Below are positions 47,009 to 64,000 of a stretch of 64,000 nt of DNA, piece by piece. The notes below the pieces were generated by a model that ran no database searches, was not told where the DNA came from, and worked only from the letters and a program-made list of their open reading frames with translations. The position numbers were made by a program, and so were the translations under genes. This DNA comes from Dryas octopetala (Eukaryota > Streptophyta > Magnoliopsida > Rosales > Rosaceae), in the NCBI GenBank assembly GCA_963921425.1, contig OY992838.1:16120001-16184000 (forward strand). Direction: 5' to 3'. Position 1 is the first letter of the stretch, and the number at the start of each line of letters is the position of its first letter.

Positions 47009-48180
47009 ATGTCGGTCCGTCCATTATTTAGCCTTCTTCTGCTCATTGTGTTCGCTGCCACGCTGAGCTGTCGAACTGCAGTCCGTCATAGCTTGAGCTC
47101 AATTGAGCTCGAAAAGAAGGCACTTGTCCAACCACCAAAGCTAGTGTTCAATGCTACTCCGCTCAAATTCGCTGCCGTTGATGTGGGTGCAGCACAGGCC
47201 AAGCAAGAAATAGAGCAACTGTTGGAGGGTAACTTTGCAAGTCTTGGACGGTAGAGGACTTTTGCTTCCTGGAGAAGATTCAATCACCATGATGTCAGAG
47301 CGAGGTCCTCCATAGGCTTACCGGTAATGCTCCGCTCCCCTCAATTCTATCGTTAGTGGTTGGATTTTAGGAGAGTTTTGAGTGACTGGTCAAGAAACAG
47401 GCGGTTTCAGCCTGATATTATGTTGGATTTAGTTAGACTTGTTAGGCATCCCATTGATAGGCACAATGGTTTGGTGGATTCGGAACAACAACAATGTTAC
47501 TCGATCGTCGTGTGCAGTTGTTAGGAATAGTGGGATTTTGTTGAAGAGTAATTATGGAGATCTAATTGATAGTCATGAGGTGGTTATTCGATTGAACAAT
47601 GCGAGGATAGAGAGTTTTAAGAGCAAAGTTGGGTCGAAAACGAGCATTTCGTTTGTAAATAGTAATATTTTGCATCTTTGTGCTAGGAGAGAAGGTTGTT
47701 TTTGCCACCCTTATGGACATAATGTGCCTATGGTTATGTACATTTGTCAACCGATACATTTCTTTGATTTCGATCACGGTATGCAATATATCCCACAAAG
47801 CACCTTTGCTTGTGACTGATCCTCAGTTTGATGTGTTGTCTGCGAGGATAGTTAAGTATTATTCACTGAAAAGGTTTGTGGAGGATACAGGGAAGTCGTT
47901 GGATGATTGGGGGGCTGTTCATGATGGTGCTATGTTCCATTACTCTTCTGGTATGCAAGCTGTTATGCTCGCTTTGGGAATTTGTGACAAGGTTAGTATA
48001 TTTGGATTTGGGAAGTCAGATTCGGCTAAGCATCATTTTCATACAAATCAGAAGGCTGAGCTTCGGTTGCACGATTATGAGGCGGAGTATGCTTTCTATC
48101 ATGATCTGGTTGAGAGACCACAGGTAATACCGTTCATTTCAGACAAGTTCAAGATTCCTCCTGTGGTTCTATATCAATGA
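47009..48180 (+). pseudogene. GALT29A: GALT29A-like GT29 glycosyltransferase pseudogene
   Basis: GALT29A is a Golgi GT29-family galactosyltransferase that extends arabinogalactan side chains. The start MSVRPLFSLLLLIVFAATLS is a type II membrane anchor. The sialyltransferase-type motif L is [20 protein letters not shown] through [13 protein letters not shown], and motif S is [20 protein letters not shown] then [17 protein letters not shown], with the end [13 protein letters not shown] and PVVLYQ. About 390 codons, the family's full length, lie in one uninterrupted stretch of DNA. Two TAG codons (about 47,252 and 47,354) and two frameshifts (about 47,490 and 47,785) inactivate it. The Arabidopsis family member has the same N-terminal SVRPLFS motif. 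The identification is confident; loss of function is inferred from the breaks. Confidence 0.9.
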
Positions 48181-49460
48181 CATTTAGCCAGTTGAATCAT
48201 ATGTTTTGTGGAATTAATTGATATGTTTCTCAGGTTTCAATTGTTGTATTCATGTTGTAATAGTAGTCTCCCACTAAGATTCAGTCAAAGGAGCACACCT
48301 GTTGAAGATTTCTTTTTCATACTTTGACCCTGTACTGTCAAAGATAGTTTTGGGAAATATCAATTGTAAAACTGGAATCCAAAGGTTCCCAATTGCTTTT
48401 GTTGAGATTGAACTTTCTTGAATTGAATTCTTGAGCATTTAATTAATGCATAAATTGGATTGTCACATGTAAATACCATTTCTAATTCATTGTTTTTGAA
48501 TAGCATAGGCATGGTCGTATAGAGGTTCATAGCAAAAGTTTGGCCTCACATGTGATGGACAACCTATCGTGTAATTGTTAAAACTTATATATCTGTTGAA
48601 TTAGTTTAGTGGTTTAACAAGTTCTTCCTTTTCCATGTTATCTTCATAGTCTCACATGAGAAGTCAGAAGCTTAGCATATTTAGTTTTGTATTTCATTTT
48701 ATATTGTAAATGTTAAACATAGGCTGGGGCATGACCATAATGCAAAATTAAAAATTAGGAATATATTATTAAGATTGTGATTGTAGGGTTCTATATGAAT
48801 TAAATTTTTCTTCTATTGAAGGCCCTTGAATGGTAAAGTCACGTGTGTTTAAGGTTATTTCAACTCCATGCCAATTTTGAGGAATCTATCATATATCCTG
48901 GAACATCATTGGGCCGACATGAAAGAATATCCCTGGTTTCCAAGGAAGAAGCACTAAGAAAGTTATAATTGATTCTATCAGACAAAGAAAAGTCCTACCA
49001 TTTCTGGTTTCAGAAACTTATAACCTTGTCTCCAACATTTCGATTGCACTTTGTCCTAGTGAAAAATGATTGGTAGTTGCTTTAAATAATTTTTGCTTAA
49101 TTTTAGGGAACCTAGACTGATTGTGTAATGCTATCCACTGGTCTGTTCACTCCCATATTTTTTGCATAGTTTATGGTTTGGCAGATTTTGTTGACTTCAG
49201 AAAGAAGCTTTTGGGACTATAAGGAACCTGCATGCAGCTTCATAGTTGCATTATTAAGCCTGTAGTAATTTACAACCATTGTAGCTGTCCTTCAAGTGCG
49301 GTTCTTAAGTTCATTGTCAACAAAATCAGAAGTTGTATCTCCTTCCATGCATTCAACGCCCTCTCCGACAAACTCTCAGCTTCTTGGAGATTGGAACCTC
49401 CTGAGGGCCCGGTGGTTCTTAGCTTGGGGTTGGACCATACTCTGTTGCCTTCTGTTGTTG
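48181..49460. other. Downstream flank, no clear gene
   Basis: Mostly AT-rich. Around 49,270-49,460 the plus strand is open for 60-odd codons with FHAFNALSDKLSASWRLEPP, which is GC-richer than its surroundings and might be a fragment of something, but I cannot name it. Confidence 0.4.
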
Positions 49461-49508
49461 TTTGGGGGTCTCTGCTCCTGTCTCTCTTGTGGAGCAGAGA
49501 CCCCCAAA
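49461..49508. repeat. Perfect 18-bp inverted repeat at a rearrangement junction
   Basis: TTTGGGGGTCTCTGCTCC and its exact inverse are separated by 12 bases. The right arm is the start of the junction segment (AGCAGAGACCCCC) that recurs at about 54,296 and 56,035, so this hairpin marks the left edge of the RIO2 duplications. Confidence 0.9.
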
Positions 49509-49685
49509 CTAGGTGGGGGTAAAGATCTTAAGTTTGCTATTTATAAAAACAATTATGAGCTAGTTCCAAAGGAAACACACAAGGAATTAAAAACACTGTA
49601 TCTGGTAATTAACTCCATTGTGTAGAATGCTATTCCTTTCTCATTCAATTATTTGAAATGGAATTTTTAAAAAGAAGAAACTTAC

Positions 49686-50777
<1,092 letters not shown>

Positions 50778-50819
50778 CTTCCTTGCTCTTTCTGCTTATT
50801 TTAGACTTGGGAAGCTGAG

Positions 50820-51200
50820 GCCTTGTTTGGTATCCTATTCAAAAACTATTTTAAAAAATTAGGATTCTTTTTTAGAATTTGAATTTTAACATAAAAGTTT
50901 TTAAAATTTGAAAACTTGTTTGGTATAAATTTTGAATTTTTTTTTTTTAATTTTGAAAATTTGTTTGGTTGATATACTTGAAAACATTTTTTTTTTTTTC
51001 AGTTACTTGTTTATACCAAGATCTAGACTCACACTTGGGTCCCGAGTCTCGGGACTTGATACTCGATACCTGAGACCCGAACCCAATACCCAATATTCGA
51101 CAACCTGGAAGTATACTATTATCAAGTCAGTGATATATGCAACAACTATCATACATTTATTTTTTTCTTTTCACAAGAGGTTATACATATCTATGTAACC
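50820..51200. other. Upstream flank of RIO2, duplicated in copy 4
   Basis: AT-rich with repeated ACTTGTTTGGTAT and AATTTGTTTGGTTGATAT phrases and T-runs, then an irregular CTGAGACCCGAACCCAATACC region. It matches 57,350-57,730 closely. Confidence 0.6.
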
Positions 51201-51209
51201 ACATGCAAT

Positions 51210-51398
51210 CTAAAATATTTTGTGCATTGAAAGCATTAACCTTATCGCACCAAGTGCCTCATATAGGCACCCATTTTCAACATAGGAATCAATCATGGAT
51301 GTCCATAGAATAACATTTCTCTGTTCCATACCATCAAATAAATTTAGATTACTGCAAGATGCCACACTACTAACTAGGTTTCTTTGAGAGGAATACAA
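51210..51398 (-). pseudogene. PPR protein fragment (copy 1)
   Basis: The minus strand reads LFDGMEQRNVILWTSMIDSY then VENGCLYEALGAIRLM. This is a pentatricopeptide repeat of the plant PLS type (VFDxMxxRNVxxWTxMIxxY, ENGxxxEAL). PPR proteins bind organellar RNA. Only about one repeat remains, with poor flanking context, so it is a relic of a neighbouring gene upstream of RIO2. It is repeated in copy 4. Confidence 0.75.
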
Positions 51399-51698
51399 TT
51401 ATGACTCCCAGCTGCTGTGGATGACAATTCTCAATTACCCACAACAGTTTTGGTGTTTGGTAAAAAAATGAAAAAAGTACTTTGTCCCACAATTCTCAAT
51501 TTCCCACAACAAAAATAGAAAGCAAGTTTGTAAGTACTTTTGAAAGCTGCAGTGAATCACAGCAACAATGAAAATTTTATTTTACCCATAATACCCTCAT
51601 TTTAGTAATTATAAATAGCCACCATTTGTTCTAACAATTTTTCTTTCATTAAATGTAAAATATAAATAATTTGATAAATGGAAGTAATTCTATTAGCT

Positions 51699-52630
51699 TG
51701 TAACGACCCGACCCAAAGTTGACTTTTAAAAATAATGGACTTTCATCTTTGACTTTGGGCACGTTGGAAAGGTCTTGAGTCCACGAGTTCGTAGACACGC
51801 GGCACGCGTTAATCGGAGCTACGGTTTGAAAGATACGAGCATTTGAAGGGAAGGACAATTTTGTAATTTTGTAGGAGTGGGTTTTAAATACCCAAAAATC
51901 TAGAAATTTCTGGAGATTCCCTCACACTCTCTCTCCTCTCTCCCCGATACTCTCTCTCTCTCTCGCCCATTCAGCACCGCCGCACTGTCACCGGCGCGTG
52001 GGCGCGCGTCCGGCGGCGGATGGAGGCGGACGAAAGCTCTCCGAGCTCGCCTCTCCTCCCTCCTCCTTCCTCTGTACATCGTTTAGCCCAGAAACCCCCA
52101 AAAATCGAACCCAGTTCAGGCCGATTGGGCCTACGGCGATGACTCACCTTTTCTGGCGGATTTGAGGGCGACGACCACTTGGGTTTTCTTCCCCAGGCCC
52201 CCGCGAGCTCAGCCATGCCACTCCTTTGCTCCGGCGACCACTCCCGATGGAGAAACGACGCGAAACAGAGCCGATCCTCCTCGCCGGCGATCTGCGTTTT
52301 CCGGCCACGATTCGACACCGGACCCACTGGGTCTCATTCCTTTCATCACGGCGAGTTCAGCCGTGGTGTCCTCCTGCCCTGACGATGCCCCACGGCGGAG
52401 CAATGAGCTCGGGAAGCCAAGCCAACCGCCGGCTTCCGCCGCCGATTTCGGCCATTTCTGACGAGATCTGGCCGTCGGTCCAGTTGTCAAAAATGATCTT
52501 CGAGGTACGGGCTATCTTTCCCCTAAGGTGTGTTTTCCCAATTTTGAGAAATTAAAAATTTGATTTTTAGGGTGTTTGTTATATTTCGAAATTCTTCAAA
52601 TTGGACTTGAATTTGAATTGTTTTTGTGCA
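51699..52630 (+). mobile_element. LTR fragment related to the nested element
   Basis: It begins TGTAACGACCCGACCC at exactly the point where copy 1 stops matching copy 4 (ATTAGCT). Its first 250 bases parallel the minus-strand start of the LTR at 26,804: AAAGTTGACTTTTAAAA, GACTTTGGGCA then GTTGGAAAGGTCT, CACGAGTTCGTAGACACGCG and GGTTTGAAAG. A GC-rich middle with GA/CT runs follows. The right end joins RIO2-type sequence (GAAACACACAAGG) with no TTACA end, so it is truncated. Confidence 0.78.
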
Positions 52631-52740
52631 ATTGAAACACACAAGGAAAACACTGTATCTGGTAACTCCATTGTGTAGAATGCTATTCCTTTCTCATTCA
52701 ATTATTAAAAAAATGGAATTTTTAAAAAGAAGAAACTTAC

Positions 52741-54278
<1,538 letters not shown>

Positions 54279-54479
54279 CTAATGGGTTCTCTAGAAGCAG
54301 AGACCCCCAAACTAGGTGGGGGTAAAGATCTTAAGTTTGCTATTTATAAAAACAATTATGAGCTAGTTCCAAAGGAAACACACAAGGAAAACACTGTATC
54401 TGGTAACTCCATTGTGTAGAATGCTATTCCTTTCTCATTCAATTATTTGAAATGGAATTTTTAAAAAGAAGAAACTTAC

Positions 54480-56017
<1,538 letters not shown>

Positions 56018-56218
56018 CTAATGGGTTCTCTAGAAGCAGAGACCCCCAAACTAGGTGGGGGTAAAGATCTTAAGTTTGCTATTTATAAAAACAATTATGA
56101 GCTAGTTCCAAAGGAAACACACAAGGAAAACACTGTATCTGGTAACTCCATTGTGTAGAATGCTATTCCTTTCTCATTCAATTATTTGAAATGGAATTTT
56201 TAAAAAGAAGAAACTTAC

Positions 56219-57310
<1,092 letters not shown>

Positions 57311-57740
57311 CTTCCTTGCTCTTTCTGCTTATTTTAGACTTGGGAAGCTGAGGCCTTGTTTGGTATCCTATTCAAAAACTATTTTAAAAAATTAGGATTC
57401 TTTTTTAGAATTTGAATTTTAACATAAAAGTTTTTAAAATTTGAAAACTTGTTTGGTATAAAATTTGAATTTTTTTTTTAAAATTTTGAAAATTTGTTTG
57501 GTTGATATACTTGAAAACATTTTTTTTTTTCAGTTACTTGTTTATACCAAGATCTAGACTCACACTTGGGTCCCGAGTCTCGGGACTTGATACTCGATAC
57601 CTGAGACCCGAACCCAATACCCAATATTCGACAACCTGGAAGTATACCATTATCAAGTCAGTGATATATGCAACAACTATCATACATTTATTTTTTTCTT
57701 TTCACAAGAGGTTATACATATCTATGTAACCACATGCAAT

Positions 57741-57929
57741 CTAAAATATTTTGTGCATTGAAAGCATTAACCTTATCGCACCAAGTGCCTCATATAGGCA
57801 CCCATTTTCAACATAGGAATCAATCATGGATGTCCATAGAATAACATTTCTCTGTTCCATACCATCAAATAAATTTAGATTACTGCAAGATGCCACACTA
57901 CTAACTAGGTTTCTTTGAGAGGAATACAA
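57741..57929 (-). pseudogene. PPR protein fragment (copy 4)
   Basis: Same 62-codon frame as at 51,210-51,398, with LFDGMEQRNVILWTSMIDSY preserved exactly. Confidence 0.75.
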
Positions 57930-58549
57930 TTATGACTCCCAGCTGCTGTGGATGACAATTCTTAATTACCCACAATAGTTTTGGTGTTTGGTAAAAAAAT
58001 AAAAAAAGTACTTTATCCCACAATTCTCAATTTCCCACAACAAAAATAGAAAGCAAGTTTGTAAGTGCTTTTGAAAGCTGCAGTGAATCACAGCAACAAT
58101 GAAAATTTTATTTTACCCATAATACCCTCATTTTAGTAATTATAAATAGCCACCATTTGTTCTAACAATTTTTCTTTCATTAAATGTAAAATATAAATAA
58201 TTTGATAAATGGAAGTAATTCTATTAGCTGGTTTGGGTTGCAAAAGTCAAAGCAAGTGTCACTATTGTTTCTCCTCTTCTAACAACTCCTTTTCTTTTCT
58301 TATTTATTTGGTTGCGTGAGACCATAAATTTGAAGGGAAATAAATTATCTTGGTCTATGATTTTGAGAGCAGAGATAGAAAGAAGGAGAAGAATATGACC
58401 GGAACAAACAATTTTTGAGTGAAGAGAGATGAGAAAGATGAGGAATCCTAAATTTAATATATAAAGAAACCGGGAGCCCTAGAACCAAGGAATTAAATTT
58501 CGTTTTTTTAGGGTGTCGAAATCGAAACACATGTTTAATAATTTTTCGG

Positions 58550-59003
58550 GAAAATTTCTCCAAAATTTTTGAAATTTCGCCGAAATTTATCGAAATTTAC
58601 CGAAATTTATCGAAATTTTCGAAATTTTCATATTTTCTATTTTCTCCAACTTCAGAAATTCACCAAAAATAGCTCGAGACTCCAAATAATTCACTGAAAA
58701 ATTCTACGAACTCGTATTGATGAGTACTAATTTTCTATAACCTCAAAATAGTCAAATTGCTTTCAAAAAAATTATGAAAAATTCTACTCTTATAATTTAA
58801 TTCTGAAAAAATTAATAATCGTCAAATTCTTGAATTTTCATTTTCTAAAATTCATTTCCACACAACTAAGCTCTAGAACCACAACCAAAGGTCTAAGTTA
58901 ATTAAAATTAATTTAAAGAAATTTTTAATTCCTTTAAACAAACCTTAAAACAAATTTGAAAAATTTAACAAAATTACCATAAGCCAAAATTTGGGTTGTT
59001 ACA
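58550..59003 (-). mobile_element. Possible LTR fragment
   Basis: Read on the minus strand the piece starts TGTAACAACCCAAA at 59,003. The opposite boundary is not defined; sequence to about 58,550 is AT-rich with GAAATTTCG-type repeats. It is called only from the resemblance of its start to two other LTR starts in the window. Confidence 0.3.
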
Positions 59004-59123
59004 CTTAATGAAGACAAAGCTTGGCTAAGTAAGAGACACGGGAAAAAAGGAAGGAAAGATAAAAAATAAAAAAAAGACTGAAGAAAGAGGCACGGGGAAA
59101 AAAAGGAAAGAAAAAAAAAATGA

Positions 59124-59143
59124 GGGGGGGGGGGGGGGGGGGG
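59124..59143. repeat. Poly-G run
   Basis: Twenty consecutive G on the plus strand follow A-rich DNA. It is a possible quadruplex former and also a likely sequencing-length uncertainty. Confidence 0.95.
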
Positions 59144-59923
59144 TTTGGGGCCTTTGGGCAATTGGAAAGAAGAAAAAAAGGTTTGAGATTTCTTTTAGTT
59201 ATTTTAAACCTTAAACTTTAATACATTTCTATATAAAAAAATAATTAAAAGTATCCTAAAGGGCTTAAAACCTAAGATCCTAAAAAATATAGAGTATATA
59301 GGGTTTAATGTATAGATTATAGAGTATAAAGAGTATTAGGGTATATAGAATATATAAAGTATTAGGGTTTAGATTTTAGTGTATAATATAGTGATGGCGA
59401 GACATAAATTGCCTAATACTGAAAAATTATGACTAACGTTGTGTAAAATTCTCAATAATTATCTCTCTTTTAATTTTATGATCATATCTCAATAAAATTC
59501 TCAAGATATAGACCCCCAAACTAGCTCATAATTATGTCTCTCCATATAATCTTAGTTTTGACCCGTGGCCATCAATCTTCTCTATCATTTCTTTATTTTT
59601 TCTTACAGTTTCTTCATTCTTCAAGTGTGTGCCATTTCTAAGTTATGAAAATTATTTAACTGCATCCACCAAAAGACAGCTGATTCAATCATTGGGATTT
59701 AGCCCTCAAAATCAATGGTCAGAAGATTTGTTATATTAAACCTATGGGTATATCTTATCATTGCAAGACCAGCTTACAAGGAAATGATGGCCATGTGCTT
59801 ATGTACTATATATTCCAAAGGTACCTAAGCGATTGCAAACTATAGTAACACTCTCACTCAGCACTCCCTCCATGCAATGCTACGGATACAAACCCGATCC
59901 ATCCCTGTGCTACACCTGCTCTG

Positions 59924-62900
59924 ATACTATCAAGAAATTGAAAAAATATAAGAAACTAACTTCGTATTTGTATATTTCAAGAATGAACCAATGTCACCAT
60001 GGTGGAATGGTGAATATTTGAACTGAGGTTCAGCCAACAGTATTTTAATAAAATCTTGAAAATCTTCAATGTCATTGCACTTCACCAATTCCTAGTAGAT
60101 ATCAGTATATTCCTCTCTAAAATGTCCAATGTTTATAAGTGCCCATTTATCTTCTCTTACCACATAACTTCTTCTGTCTAATAAGTGTCCACTTATAAAC
60201 ATTGGACATTTTAAAGAGGAATATTTAAAATTGGTGAAGTGCAATAACATTGAAGATTTTCAAGATTTTATTAAAATACTGTTGGCTGAACCTCAGTTCA
60301 AATATTTATCTTCCAGTCATTTAAATGACACCTAAAGTCTTGATACAAGATGTACCATTTGCCGGTTTTTGCATCTTAGTTTATGCCATGTACATCCAGC
60401 ACATGGCTGAATTGCTTTGCATTTTGGAAATATCTGCTAGCTTTCTCCTTTTGTGATTCATCGTACTCCACTACTTTTCCCATCATTGGTTTTCCATCTT
60501 GAAATTCCTCCACTGTATTTTGGTTGTTGGAATAATCAATCTTGAACTTGCAGATACAAACCCCATACAGCTGCAAAAAAAAAAAAAAAAAATAGAGAGA
60601 GAGGTGATTAGCCAAATTAAAGTTGGTGCTTTGGAGAAGGAAAAACTGTCAGGAGAGAGGACTGCTAGGGTTAACACTTTAGATACTGATGCATTTAATG
60701 TGGATTTAAAATTTTAAATCAACAAAAGTGTGGATTCTCTAGTGGCTCTGGGCCAGTTTAAAGAAACTTGAAATTGAGAAAAATGAAGAAAATAAAAGAA
60801 ATTGAAAGGGAAAAATAAAGTGTAAAGATAAATTCTTGGTCCTTAAATAGCTAGGATACCTGATTCACATCATCGTCTAGTCTTTTCCTTTTTTTGGTGT
60901 TTTCTATCATATTCTCTTACAGCCTATTTCCCATATATCTGCCACGAATGTATTCAAAAAATTTATAAATAGAAATTAAAAAAAAAAAAGACATTATTGA
61001 ACTATCTACAACCCTATTACTAATCCGATCACTAATACATGGGCCAACAATGAAGAACAAGACAAAACTACTGTTGAATAAAAAAAATCACAATAAATTT
61101 GACAATATGATAGGCCGAAAACAAGAATAAAATAATTAAAATAAAATAAAGTCACACTACTTGGCTTTATTAAAAACGAGACACATCCATGTTCCAAAAA
61201 ACGAAAAAATAATGGATCTACATTTTGTTACACCTTTCTGTTGGCCTTATCTCTTTAAGGAAAGAAACAATAATAACATAAAATTAAGAGGAAAAAACTA
61301 CACTCCTAAAATTTAGTGCGAATTTCAGAGAACTACCACTGTCTATGCTTAATTTTTTGGCCTCTACAACCACTAAGACATTTTTATTTTATATACAGAG
61401 CACTACTCAAATTATGTAGATTTAAGGCCTCAGACTAAGACTTACTTGATGTTGGTATTGAGGAACATTTGGTGTCACAATAATGCATATGTGTTAGTGA
61501 CGGCAATTACAAGATAGCAGAGTTTAGCACACAAAATAAAGATATCTAAAATACAGAAAATTACCTCAAGACAGTGATAGATAGATATTAAATGCCAATG
61601 CATGATGAACAAAGGATCTTAAAGAATAAACATTAGAGTAAATATCAAGTTTGCTTTAAAATTCAAGGCAATTAATTAATAGAATTTATAGTGGATGATT
61701 AAATTGTTACATAAGAAAATTTTTTGATCCTAGTGGTAGGTCTTGACCTCTTAAGTACTCTTTTGTTCGCTCTACTTGTCAAGTAAACTGTAAGACCAAA
61801 CAAGACCATATTCCATTATCCATGTGAAGGAAAGAAAGGTGCATATACGAGTTAACCAGATATGGACTAAGACTCTATTGTCACATGTTTTAATTATCCA
61901 ACCTTAAGGTCTAAAATTTACAATTAAGAAATTTAAAAACAACCCAAAATTTCTTTTCTTTACCCAGAATTTAAGATCAACCTGGTAAGAATTACAAAAA
62001 CATGAATTTATTGAAATCCAATCAAAATGCAAGGCAAAGAACACGAATTTTGTCAAAGCCCAAGCATAAAAGAAAACAAATAAATATGAAATTCAAAATA
62101 AAGAATCAAAATTCATGCCCATTAATAAAAAATTAAAAATTGAACCAAGCCCAGCAAAAATCATGAACAATGTTGAAAAATTAGGAATTCATGTAAAATA
62201 AACGTACCCATAATCAAGAGAGACCAACCAAGTCAATAATCATCAAAGGAAAACGCTAAGAGCATGTATAATGGCATAGCTAAATGCTATGCTATATGCT
62301 AAATATAGCAGAATTGATAAAAAAGCTTGTTACAATGACATATCTAAATTTAGCATTTGTTATGCTATTGCTAAATTTTTCACTATATATAGCAGAAAAT
62401 TTAGCAATTATTATTGAGGAACTCAAGAAAAAAGTGAACTCATCATCTAAAAAGTATGGGTAAAGAAAAAATAAAAAAACTAAGTGAAAGAAAGTAATTA
62501 GTTGAAAAAGTGTTGGGTCCCAGAGAGAGAGAGATAGATGAAATGATATTCATGTGGGTGGAAAAGGTTGCAACAAAATGCATGAGGATGGGCAGTTGTT
62601 ATGGGTTGATTGGTCATATATTCCAATGTTACAATTCTTAAATTTGACTTTGACAAGAAAAATAATAAAATATTAATTTGGGTATTAAAATAATAATATT
62701 TAAATATATTTAATATTGAGCTCATATTAAAGATCTCATTAAAATATTTACAATAATATAATTATTAAAATAATTTAATATATTAAATTTAATTTATAAC
62801 GATATGTATGAATATATTAAAAATATAAACATACTAACATATAGCTATAGTTTTTGTGCCATTGGAACAAAAAGCATAAAAGCTATTGCTAAATACTAAA

Positions 62901-64000
62901 AGTCATGCTAAATATAACATATAGCATAGCCTATAGCAAAAAGCCATTGTACATGCTCTAAAGAAGTGTTCCAGAGAAGCCACGCCACCGCCATGGTTCG
63001 GAAGAAGAAAACCCTCATGAGGTGGAAAGGAGCAAGGCAGCCCACAAAAATCCCAAGATCTCGTCACATTGTCACCGAGCAAAAACCACCACCACTAAAG
63101 TTGCCAGAAAGGCACTAAAAAGGCCAAGAGAAGCCAAGGAAGATGGAGGTGCAAACACCCGTGCCGAAGCGCACATATTTGATGATATAGCGACTGATTC
63201 GCTTTTGTGACAACCACGATCCAACTATCTTCGCCGAAGATCAAAGAGGAGTCTCGAATCTGACGAAGATGACAGGGCGGGAAGCGGAGAGTGACAAAAG
63301 TAGTGGCCACCTGATACTTGGTGGTGAGAACTTGAGGAGAAGAAAAAAGGGAGGAGAGACCTCCAGATTTGAGTATAGAGCTCAAGCAAATTCACCACAA
63401 GAGGGTCAAGCAAACTCTCAAAAAGAGAGAACGAAGAACCAGGGAGTGAGATGGGAGGGAGAAAAGGGTGGAGGCGAGTGAGAGATTGGCAAGAAGGGGG
63501 GGAAGATGGGTGGAGGCGAATGAGAGATTGGCAGGAAGGGGGAAGGTGGGAGGGGGTGTTATTTATTTACCTCAAGTGTAAGGTTGTTAAGTTTTAGTAT
63601 GAAAATAGAAGTAGAGGATTGTCGTACCCAAGAGATTGGATTGAGACTTCAACCACAAGCTAGATTAATTTTAAGGTTATAAAACTAACAAACAACCTAC
63701 CATGTACTATGCAAAGCCAAGACTAAACATAATGGTATGTGTAAATGTATAGTGTTGAGTTGTTGTTTGGTTGATTGGTTAATTGATGATAAATAACACT
63801 AAAATTTGAAATTAACAAATGGAAATGTTAGCAAATTCAAGTACAAGTTAAATTCAATGATGATGAAGGTACGTTTGAGGTTATTATGAATTCACACTAA
63901 CAATCTCATCTAACAAACAATGCAATTAGTGATTATGTCAAATTAGATATATTAGATTCCTTCCTAATCCTCAGCCAAAGTGAATTAGGGCACATTCACA
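59924..64000 (+). repeat. Segmental duplication, copy B (cut by window end)
   Basis: This matches 16,250-20,967 with about 643 bases removed at 60,021. It keeps the inner left arm (about 60,021-60,141) and the right arm (about 60,190-60,554) of the inverted repeat, the MITE and the purine-rich block. Small differences include a shorter A-run (60,576-60,592), ATTAATTAATAG near 61,672 and a 12-base insertion inside the MITE. The left edge is sharp at CTCTG/ATACTATCAAG. Confidence 0.95.
62260..62958. mobile_element. PIF/Harbinger-like MITE (copy B)
   Basis: Same element as 19,239-19,925 with TAA target duplications at 62,257-62,259 and 62,959-62,961. A 12-base insertion (ATAGCATAGCCT region near 62,920) is unique to this copy or was lost from A. 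The shared insertion site shows the MITE was present before the segmental duplication. Confidence 0.82.

Larger units (their letters stand above)
58230..59923. other. AT-rich region with LTR-like end and simple repeats
   Basis: Copy 4 similarity ends near 58,229. At 58,570-58,625 the phrase CGAAATTTA repeats four to five times. Read on the minus strand from 59,003, TGTAACAACCCAAATTTTGG resembles an LTR start like those at 26,804 and 51,699. A 20-base G run lies at 59,124-59,143. Between 59,280 and 59,400 degenerate TATAGGGTTTA and GTATTAGGG motifs occur. No gene is visible. Confidence 0.45.

Noticed and set aside
58345..58563. 72-codon minus-strand frame
   Set aside because: No motif; composition reflects the AT-rich surroundings and no splice or promoter context supports it.

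Overview
The window looks like a transposon-rich, gene-poor stretch of a eudicot plant nuclear genome. Every real gene I can read has spliced, plant-type exons, and the mobile DNA is typical of plants: copia, gypsy, CACTA, FAR1/MULE and a Harbinger-like MITE. A woody rosid, possibly Rosaceae, would fit, but that is a guess. I found no complete, undamaged host gene. Most host-derived sequence is partial or broken.

Region by region. 1-10 kb is a field of gene fragments, nearly all on the minus strand: a cytokinin dehydrogenase exon, a DnaJ gene with a broken splice site, an unrecognised three-exon reading frame, a CACTA terminus, a FAR1/MULE transposase pseudogene and a heavy-metal-associated (HIPP) exon. 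10.4-12.15 kb is an unusual array of short palindromes in units of about 220 bp. 13.5-16.6 kb holds a copia RNase H relic, another unrecognised spliced reading frame and a kinase-like exon. 16,250-20,967 is one copy (A) of a long direct duplication whose second copy (B) runs from 59,924 to the window end. Copy A contains a long inverted repeat and both copies carry the same MITE. 21.95-28.3 kb is a minus-strand Ty3/gypsy pol relic, split by a young non-autonomous LTR element (22,074-26,804) with near-identical LTRs and a perfect 5-bp target duplication.

29.0-29.5 kb holds the first two exons of an ALDH3-type aldehyde dehydrogenase. 31,840-38,997 is a structurally complete copia element with 188-bp LTRs and a degraded pol. 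40,799-45,406 is a 4.6-kb non-autonomous CACTA element with a perfect 3-bp target duplication and a likely captured leucine-rich-repeat exon. It is followed by a gypsy reverse transcriptase relic and by a GALT29A-type (GT29) glycosyltransferase pseudogene at 47.0-48.2 kb.

49.5-58.2 kb contains four copies of the 5' part of a RIO2 kinase gene. The two inner copies are fused to the front end of a copia element and form a near-perfect tandem repeat of about 1.74 kb. The outer two retain six exons plus an upstream PPR fragment.

The genes do not work together as a pathway. The unifying process is genome turnover: nested insertion, gene-fragment capture, microhomology-type rearrangement and segmental duplication. 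The items most worth follow-up are the palindrome array, the RIO2-copia tandem chimera, the deletion between direct repeats that separates duplications A and B, and the CACTA element with its related empty site.
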